DNA from: Nitrosomonas sp. UBA6494 | GTDB taxonomy: Bacteria; Pseudomonadota; Gammaproteobacteria; Burkholderiales; Nitrosomonadaceae | Length of the DNA stretch: 22,226 nt | Assembly (NCBI GenBank): GCA_002435335.1 | Contig: DJMI01000158.1 | Coordinates: 1-22,226 of the forward strand | Direction: 5' to 3' | Shown here: positions 16,773 through 22,226 of the stretch, one piece after another | Layout: each line of letters starts with the position of its first letter | Numbering within the stretch: the first letter of the stretch is position 1 | Notes under the pieces: model-generated | The model's input: only the letters and a program-made list of their open reading frames with translations | The model's database searches: none | Told to the model about the DNA's origin: nothing | Position numbers and translations under genes: made by a program

Positions 16773-19286
16773 ATGAAGCCTATTGGATTATCGATCAAAA
16801 TGATTTTTCGCGATTGGCGTGCTGGCGAACTCAATGTGCTGGTATTGGCACTGATAATCGCTGTCTGCAGCATGACCACCGTCGGTTTCTTTTCCGATCG
16901 CGTTGAATTGGCGCTGGCACGCGAAAGTAATCAGTTGTTAGGAGCCGATTTATTAGTTATTTCGAATCAACCCATACCTGAACATTATGCTCAAGAAGCA
17001 GTGCAGCGCGGATTGTCGATTTCGACATTGACTAAATTTCCAAGCATGATTTCGACCGGTGATGGCAATTTATTATTGGAAATCAAAGCTGTTACCGCAA
17101 ATTACCCGCTTCGTGGGCGTATAGATTTAGCGCAGCAATCATTTCAAGATTCAGTTGTGGCGCCAGCCGAAATCGAAACAAACAAAACCATTCCGCAACC
17201 CGGTACCTTATGGATCGATGAAAAAGTTTTGACGCGCCTTGAATTACAAGGTGGGAATTGGGTCGATATCGGCGCCATTCAATTAAAAGTAACCGAGTTG
17301 ATAATGCGTGAACCAGACTACTCGGTTGGATTTATCAATATGGGGCCGCGAGCGATAATGAATGCGGAGGATTTGCCGGCATCAGGATTGATACAGGAAG
17401 GCAGTCGGGTTTCTTACCAATTATTGATCGCCGGTGATGAAAAATCAGTACAACGATACCGTGATTGGATTAAACCTCAACTCGGCGGAGGACAGCGTAT
17501 CGAAGGGATTCGTGATGCTCGCCCTGAGATTAAAGCTGCGCTTGAACGCGCAGAAAAGTTTCTCAGCTTGGCTGCTTTGGCCAGTGTCGTATTGGCTGCC
17601 GCTGCAATTGCTTTGGCGGTACGCCGGTTTACTCAACGTCATCTAGATGGTTGCGCCGTAATGCGAAGTTTGGGAGCCAGTCAAAAACAAATATTTTCAT
17701 TGTATCTGCATTATTTTTTTGTTTTGGGTATCGTAGCAAGCACCATCGGATGCTTGCTTGGGTTTTCGGCTCAGCAAATTTTAGCGCATTGGTTGTCGGG
17801 AATCGTGGATACTGAATTGCCATGGCCAGGGCTGTTACCGGCGGTGCAAGGTTTTTTGGTTGGATTGGTATTACTTGTCGGATTTGCTTTACCGCCCGTA
17901 ATGAATTTGCGTAGTGTTCCAGCTTTACGGGTATTGCGTCGCGACATTGGATTATCCAACGCGCATAGCATGGCTGGTTATTTGTTGGGGTTGTTCGCAA
18001 TTTCATTGCTATTCATTTGGAAAGCCCAAGAACTGAAATTAGGCCTCTATATTGTGACCGGTTTTGTGTTGGCTATTTTGCTTTTCGGAGTTATCGGTTG
18101 GTTGTTGGTTAACTTATTAACTGGTTTGCGGCATCAGGCTGGCGGTGCGTGGCGCTATGGTCTGGCTAACATCAGGCGACGCGCGGTATCGAGTGTTTTG
18201 CAAGCAGTCGCATTGGGATTGGGTTTAATGGCATTGTTGCTGCTGACGTTGATTAAAGATGATTTGATCAAAGATTGGCAAGCGAGCTTGCCGCCAAATG
18301 CACCGAATCATTTTCTGATTAATATTCAGTCAGATCAATTGCAACCACTGGAAGAATTCTTTCAACACCACGAGATGGGGCAGCCGTTCATGTATCCGAT
18401 GGTGAGAGGACGTTTGATCAAAATCAACGGCAGAAATATTTCTCCTGAAGACTATGCGGATGATTTGCATGCAGAGCGACATATTCGACGCGAATTCAAT
18501 CTAACCTGGAGTAGTGAGCTTGCCGCTGATAACGAAGTCATACAAGGACATTGGTGGGGGGGAAACAGCAACGAACCGGAAATGTCGATAGAGGCGGGTA
18601 TCGCAAAAACCATTCGAGTCAGACTCGGGGATAGCTTAACTTACGATATTGCCGGCGCACAATTTTCCGCAAAAATTACCAGTATCAGAAAAGTTGATTG
18701 GGATACTTTTAAGGTGAATTTTTTTGTGGTTGTGCCTCCTGGTTTATTAGAAAATTATCCGAGGAGTTATATCACCAGTTTTTATGTGGCTCCTGGTGAT
18801 ATATCTATGATTAACGATTTAGTCCGGACTTTTCCGAATGTTTTGGTTGTTGATGTAGCGACAATCATTAATCGGGTGCAACAAATGATTCGTCAGGTTT
18901 CTGAAGCGATCGAATTCGTATTTGTGTTTACCGTGTTGGCCGGTTTTGTTGTGTTATATGCAGCAATTGCCGCCACGCAAGACGAAAGGATTCATGAGGC
19001 GGCTATTTTCCGTGCTTTGGGTGCGAAGCGCGAACAATTATCCCGTGCTTGGGCGGTAGAATTTGCTATTCTGGGCGGATTTGCCGGCTTTTTCGCATCT
19101 GCAGGAGCTACCGCGTTAGGATATGTCATCGGTGAACATATTTTGCATCTGGATTACACGTTTAATCCGTGGATCTGGGTCGTTGGCATCCTCATCGGAG
19201 TGATCGGTGTTTTGTGTGCCGGCATATTGGGTACGCGTTCTGCATTATCCAGCCCGCCGCTATTAACACTGCGAAAAATCGGATAA
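16773..19286 (+). CDS. ybbP: FtsX-family ABC transporter permease, YbbP type
   Basis: An 837-residue inner-membrane protein, the permease partner of YbbA. It has an N-terminal transmembrane helix (LVLALIIAVCSMTTVGFF), a periplasmic domain of about 200 residues, a first FtsX-like helix block with further central helices (about 260-490), a second large periplasmic domain, and a C-terminal FtsX block of three helices (about 710-820). This duplicated layout and length (E. coli YbbP 804 residues) fit the family, which is thought to move hydrophobic envelope compounds. Start is uncertain: ATG 16773 gives MKPIGLSIKMIFRDWRAGE; an in-frame TTG at 16752 would add seven residues. Neither has a strong ribosome site. 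hemW starts 2 nt after its stop. Confidence 0.88.
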   Translation: MKPIGLSIKMIFRDWRAGELNVLVLALIIAVCSMTTVGFFSDRVELALARESNQLLGADLLVISNQPIPEHYAQEAVQRGLSISTLTKFPSMISTGDGNLLLEIKAVTANYPLRGRIDLAQQSFQDSVVAPAEIETNKTIPQPGTLWIDEKVLTRLELQGGNWVDIGAIQLKVTELIMREPDYSVGFINMGPRAIMNAEDLPASGLIQEGSRVSYQLLIAGDEKSVQRYRDWIKPQLGGGQRIEGIRDARPEIKAALERAEKFLSLAALASVVLAAAAIALAVRRFTQRHLDGCAVMRSLGASQKQIFSLYLHYFFVLGIVASTIGCLLGFSAQQILAHWLSGIVDTELPWPGLLPAVQGFLVGLVLLVGFALPPVMNLRSVPALRVLRRDIGLSNAHSMAGYLLGLFAISLLFIWKAQELKLGLYIVTGFVLAILLFGVIGWLLVNLLTGLRHQAGGAWRYGLANIRRRAVSSVLQAVALGLGLMALLLLTLIKDDLIKDWQASLPPNAPNHFLINIQSDQLQPLEEFFQHHEMGQPFMYPMVRGRLIKINGRNISPEDYADDLHAERHIRREFNLTWSSELAADNEVIQGHWWGGNSNEPEMSIEAGIAKTIRVRLGDSLTYDIAGAQFSAKITSIRKVDWDTFKVNFFVVVPPGLLENYPRSYITSFYVAPGDISMINDLVRTFPNVLVVDVATIINRVQQMIRQVSEAIEFVFVFTVLAGFVVLYAAIAATQDERIHEAAIFRALGAKREQLSRAWAVEFAILGGFAGFFASAGATALGYVIGEHILHLDYTFNPWIWVVGILIGVIGVLCAGILGTRSALSSPPLLTLRKIG

Positions 19287-19288
19287 AC

Positions 19289-20482
19289 GTGTTAGTTTTA
19301 CCTGTGCCAAAACTAAAAGCGCTGCCGCCGCTGGGCTTGTATATTCATATTCCGTGGTGCTTGAGAAAATGCCCTTATTGTGATTTCAATTCACATGAGA
19401 TTCGTGGAGAGAACGGTCAGGTACCCGAAGAAGCGTACGTGGCTGCTTTGATTCGCGATCTGGAGGCTTCATTATCCGATGTCTGGGGGCGTCGCATCAG
19501 TAGCGTGTTTTTTGGCGGCGGCACACCGAGTTTGCTCAGTGCACAAGCAATGGGTTCGATACTGACCGCCGTGCGCACTTTATTTCCGCTGGAGCATTTT
19601 GCCGAAGTTACACTGGAAGCTAATCCCGGCACTTTCGAAGCACAAAAATTTGGCGATTTTCGACAAACCGGCATCAATCGGCTGTCAATCGGCATCCAAA
19701 GTTTCAATCCAAAACATTTGCGCGCATTAGGCCGCGTTCATAACGACCTGGAAGCAAGACAAGCAATCGAAATTGCATTAAGAAATTTCGATAACATCAA
19801 TCTGGATTTGATGTATGCATTACCAGAACAAACATTAGAGGATGCGCAAGCCGATATTGAGATCGCTTGTGCACAGGGAGTGCCACATCTTTCCATTTAT
19901 CATCTGACACTTGAACCGAATACACTGTTTTATCGTTATCCGCCGAAATTGCCGGATGACGAACAATCGAGCGCGATGCAAGATGCCATTGAACAAATCA
20001 CAACGCATCATCAATACCGGAACTATGAAACCTCCGCATTTGCACGTGCAAATAAGGAATCGCGTCATAACATGAATTACTGGCTGTTTGGCGACTATCT
20101 CGGTATCGGTGCAGGTGCTCATAGCAAAATCAGTTTTGCCGATAAAATCGTGCGCCAGATGCGTTACAAACAACCGAAAGAATATCTCACTAAGGCTAAA
20201 GCAAACGAATCACTGATTCAAACACAACATGAATTGACCTCAGAAGACCGTGGTTTTGAATTCATGATGAATGCGCTGCGGCTCACAGGCGGATTTGAAA
20301 CAGCCTTGTTTCAAGAACGCACCGGCCTGCCGATCACCTCTGTGCAAACACAACTCGATGAAGCCGAACAGCGTGGATTACTGGTGCATGATATTCATCG
20401 TATAAAACCCACCGTGTTAGGTAGACGTTTCCTCAACGACTTGCTGCAAATCTTCTTGCCGGAAAAAAATTCCATCGGATAA
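19289..20482 (+). CDS. hemW: Radical SAM haem chaperone HemW
   Basis: A 397-residue radical SAM protein long annotated as oxygen-independent coproporphyrinogen III oxidase-like and now regarded as a haem chaperone. The 4Fe-4S/SAM site is CLRKCPYCDF with Cys24, Cys28 and Cys31 (CxxxCxxC). FFGGGTPSLL, VTLEANPGTF and GINRLSIGIQSF are the usual following blocks, and GAGAHSKI occurs later. The start is probably GTG 19289, 2 nt after the ybbP stop with GGA just upstream; a second GTG at 19304 is possible. An open frame reaching back to 19169 overlaps ybbP and encodes nothing family-like. The tight spacing suggests translational coupling with ybbP. HemW typically delivers haem to respiratory enzymes, fitting a cytochrome-rich nitrifier. 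Confidence 0.92.
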   Translation: MLVLPVPKLKALPPLGLYIHIPWCLRKCPYCDFNSHEIRGENGQVPEEAYVAALIRDLEASLSDVWGRRISSVFFGGGTPSLLSAQAMGSILTAVRTLFPLEHFAEVTLEANPGTFEAQKFGDFRQTGINRLSIGIQSFNPKHLRALGRVHNDLEARQAIEIALRNFDNINLDLMYALPEQTLEDAQADIEIACAQGVPHLSIYHLTLEPNTLFYRYPPKLPDDEQSSAMQDAIEQITTHHQYRNYETSAFARANKESRHNMNYWLFGDYLGIGAGAHSKISFADKIVRQMRYKQPKEYLTKAKANESLIQTQHELTSEDRGFEFMMNALRLTGGFETALFQERTGLPITSVQTQLDEAEQRGLLVHDIHRIKPTVLGRRFLNDLLQIFLPEKNSIG

Positions 20483-20526
20483 TGCGCTAAAATCGCAGCC
20501 TCGAAATTGTCATCGGAGAAAGTGAT

Positions 20527-21339
20527 ATGGCCTACGTGAAGCCGGAAGAGATCGTCGAAAATATGCTGCAAGCCGGTGCTAAAAAAGCAAACTTGCCGGT
20601 TAAGCAGCTACTGATTCGTGGTTTTTTATCCGGTGCTTTCCTGGGTTACGCGACCACACTGGCGATTCTGGCGGCAACGCAAACGGGTTGGGGCATTGCT
20701 GGTGCTTTGGTGTTTCCGGTCGGTTTTGTCATGATCGTGCTGCTCGGATTGGAGCTCGCCACCGGTAATTTTGCGCTGATCCCGATTGCCGTTAAAGACA
20801 GAAGAGCGCCATTTAACCGCCTGCTCGTCAATTGGACCTGGGTGCTGATCGGTAATCTGGTCGGTAGCGTTACCTACGCCTATCTCTACTGCATCGTAGC
20901 GACCAAAATGGGTTCTATCGACCCGGCCACTATCCCGGCATTGCAACGCACTATAACCATCGCCGAGGTCAAAACGCTTGAGTACGCCAAACTGGGCTTC
21001 GATGGTACGATCGCCGCGTTTACCAGCGCAATGTTATGCAACTGGATGGTGACACTGGGCGCCGTCATGGCATTCACTTCGACTGCCACCATCGGCAAAA
21101 TTGCCGCGATGTGGCTGCCAATCATGACGTTCTTCGGCTTAGGCTACGAACATGCGATCGTCAATATGTTCTTAATTCCCGCCGGTATCTTGCTTGGTGC
21201 GGATATCACCATCGCAGACTGGTGGTTATGGAACGGATTGCCGGTGATTGCGGGAAATTTGTTTGGGGGAATGCTGTTTACCGGGTTTATGTTGTATTGG
21301 TGTTATCACCGCACCGACCAACAAAATATTGATTGCTAG
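20527..21339 (+). CDS. Formate/nitrite transporter (FNT) family channel
   Basis: A 270-residue inner-membrane protein with about six helices, of the pentameric FocA/NirC/HSC family. LGLELATGNF and GLGYEHAIVNMFLIP match the two conserved FNT segments. The pore His is residue 209, the number it has in E. coli FocA. In a nitrifier, passage of nitrite (uptake or export) is the natural guess, but formate cannot be excluded from sequence, so I give no symbol. GGAG lies 8 nt before the ATG. It is 44 nt after hemW and 2 nt before the hemerythrin gene, so the last two genes are probably co-translated. By eye it is richer in G+C and in CTG, ATC and GCC codons than the genes at the left of the window. 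Confidence 0.9.
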   Translation: MAYVKPEEIVENMLQAGAKKANLPVKQLLIRGFLSGAFLGYATTLAILAATQTGWGIAGALVFPVGFVMIVLLGLELATGNFALIPIAVKDRRAPFNRLLVNWTWVLIGNLVGSVTYAYLYCIVATKMGSIDPATIPALQRTITIAEVKTLEYAKLGFDGTIAAFTSAMLCNWMVTLGAVMAFTSTATIGKIAAMWLPIMTFFGLGYEHAIVNMFLIPAGILLGADITIADWWLWNGLPVIAGNLFGGMLFTGFMLYWCYHRTDQQNIDC

Positions 21340-21341
21340 CG

Positions 21342-21710
21342 ATGCCTCGTACTGGCGATTTGCTGATTCTGTCGCGGGAACACCATGCCGCTTTGGTGTT
21401 GGCCCGTAAAGCCAAAAAAGCAATTGAGCATGATGACGCATCAATCGCACAGGCAACTATTGCAAGTATAGAGGCTTATTGGCGAGATGTAATGGCGCAG
21501 CATTTTGCAAAAGAAGAGCAATTGCTGCAGGCTGAGCCCAAGAAACTAGATGAAAAAGCGATAGCGCGCATTTTTTCCGATCATGCAGAATTGGAAATGC
21601 TCTGTTGTCATTCGTCTGAACTGGACGCTATGGAGCGCTTGCAGCGGTTTGCGGATCTTATGGTGTCACACGTCCGATTTGAGGAACGCGTTATTTTTCC
21701 GCAAATGTAA
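21342..21710 (+). CDS. Hemerythrin-like HHE-domain protein
   Basis: A 122-residue four-helix-bundle protein with spaced metal ligands: His14/His15 in SREHHAALV, His54 and Glu58 in HFAKEEQL, His81 in DHAELE, and His110 and Glu114 in HVRFEER. This is the pattern of a non-haem di-iron site that binds O2, NO or iron. ATG 21342 is 2 nt after the channel stop; an in-frame TTG at 21333 overlaps the channel gene and is unlikely. It ends four residues after IFP, right after the last ligand helix. An IS remnant begins 4 nt after the stop, so the natural C-terminus may have been lost. Its role is unknown; O2/NO sensing or iron handling tied to nitrite transport is inference. Confidence 0.82.
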   Translation: MPRTGDLLILSREHHAALVLARKAKKAIEHDDASIAQATIASIEAYWRDVMAQHFAKEEQLLQAEPKKLDEKAIARIFSDHAELEMLCCHSSELDAMERLQRFADLMVSHVRFEERVIFPQM

Positions 21711-21714
21711 GAAT

Positions 21715-21866
21715 TTCTATTGTTGCTCACAGCGAAGAATACTCACTGCGATGCTTTTGCACCAGACGAATTGTTCGTTCTTTGACTTCGGGGGAAAATT
21801 TATTTGATTTGTTTATGACTCCATTCGCTCAAGATTTGGAACCTCCTCAAAACCCAGGGCGATTCA
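21715..21866 (-). mobile_element. Truncated IS3-family insertion sequence (left end and start of orfA)
   Basis: On the minus strand the outer end TGAATCGCCCTGGG, starting at 21866, resembles an IS3-family left inverted repeat. Downstream comes an orfA-like peptide NKSNKFSPEVKERTIRLVQK followed by HRSEYSSL, the usual start of IS3-group orfA helix-turn-helix proteins. The frame is dead: the expected start codon position reads ATA, and a TGA replaces the Trp normally found after SSL. Similarity ends near 21715 beside the hemerythrin stop. About 150 bp remain and the rest of the element, including orfB, is absent. Confidence 0.75.
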
Positions 21867-21956
21867 ATAAGATTCTCGATCGTGCTGGGCTGGAAGCGGC
21901 TTCCTGCGAATGCTATCGGATGGAAAAAATACTATACGAAAGAATTTTAGGCTAAG
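21867..21956 (+). pseudogene. Short frame next to the IS left end
   Basis: From the IS boundary a frame reads KILDRAGLEAASCECYRM and continues to a TAA at 21954-21956. It has no start codon of its own and could be the tail of a gene cut by the IS, or chance. It contains a small hairpin, GGAAG/CTTCC. I do not recognise it. Confidence 0.15.
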
Positions 21957-22124
21957 AATCAATCCGTATCACGATGATATGTGCGGAAACGTACAGATTT
22001 ATATCAAGAGTAGGAGAAAAATAATAAATTGATGGGGCTGATAAGAAACATGCACTCGATTTCGATCGTATTATCGCTTGCAGTTCTTTTATAACATCTA
22101 TGTCTTGATAATATATGAGGATTG

Positions 22125-22226
22125 ATGAAACAGATCATTTTCTGTCGTACACAGTTCTTAAGGACTTTGCCAATCGCATTGTTTTTCTGCTTTGCTATGA
22201 TTTTAGGATGCGCGGATTCAATTTCG
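22125..22226 (+). CDS. Probable lipoprotein, N-terminus only (3' partial)
   Basis: ATG 22125 opens a frame that stays open to the window edge (34 codons). GAGG lies 4 nt upstream. The N-terminus has basic residues, a hydrophobic stretch (TLPIALFFCFAMI) and a lipobox-like ILGC with Cys29, pointing to signal peptidase II processing and membrane anchoring of an envelope lipoprotein. The visible mature part (CADSIS) is too short to name a family. Confidence 0.55.
   Translation, partial: MKQIIFCRTQFLRTLPIALFFCFAMILGCADSIS

Larger units (their letters stand above)
21711..22124. other. Gene-poor region between hemerythrin and lipoprotein genes
   Basis: This 414-nt stretch holds the IS remnant (21715-21866), a short stop-terminated frame at 21867-21956, and about 170 nt with no visible feature. 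No intact gene, tRNA or clear terminator was found. It looks like a scar of past insertion and decay. Confidence 0.5.

Noticed and set aside
19169..19288. Upstream extension of hemW
   Set aside because: It overlaps ybbP in another frame and encodes no HemW-like sequence; GTG 19289 fits the family length.

Overview
The window reads as chromosome of a betaproteobacterium of the order Nitrosomonadales, most likely a Nitrosomonas-like autotrophic ammonia oxidiser. This is inferred from gene content: a class I phosphoribulokinase (Calvin cycle), a PLP-dependent PanP-type decarboxylase, an FNT-family nitrite/formate channel, the low G+C by eye, and proteobacterial gene orders (rne/rluC divergent; tesA divergent from ybbA-ybbP; thrB and a DUF2782 gene beside polA). 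No 16S rRNA or other decisive marker is present, so the genus is not proven.

Layout. 1-328: tail of an unidentified upstream gene and a weak coding remnant. 329-5365 (+): panP, then prkB with its own extended -10 promoter, tandem hairpins ending in a terminator, then uvrD. 5446-8623 (-): four co-directional genes with gaps of 43-56 nt, read in the order LOG-family hydrolase, DUF2782 protein, thrB, BPSS1780-type membrane protein with a zinc-ribbon-like tail. 8639-11359 (+): polA, starting 15 nt from the divergent LOG gene. 11395-11439: strong terminator between the convergent polA and rne. 11504-13984 (-): rne with a hairpin in its leader, separated by an AT-rich 387-nt spacer from rluC (+, 14372-15364). 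15410-16054 (-): tesA, whose start codon overlaps that of ybbA. 16053-21710 (+): a co-directional run ybbA, ybbP, hemW, FNT channel, hemerythrin-like protein. 21715-21866: remnant of an IS3-family insertion sequence abutting the hemerythrin stop codon. 22125-end: start of a probable lipoprotein gene running off the window.

Most genes are housekeeping: DNA repair and replication (uvrD, polA), RNA processing and rRNA modification (rne, rluC), carbon fixation (prkB), amino acid and beta-alanine/pantothenate supply (thrB, panP), envelope export or lysophospholipid metabolism (tesA, ybbAP), haem chaperoning (hemW). The part closest to nitrogen metabolism is the tightly packed FNT channel plus hemerythrin pair. 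I do not see a clear undescribed multi-gene defence or mobile system. The best leads are the FNT-hemerythrin pair next to an IS scar, the membrane protein/zinc-ribbon fusion, the overlapping divergent starts, and the rne leader structure. No tRNA, rRNA, CRISPR array or intact mobile element was seen.
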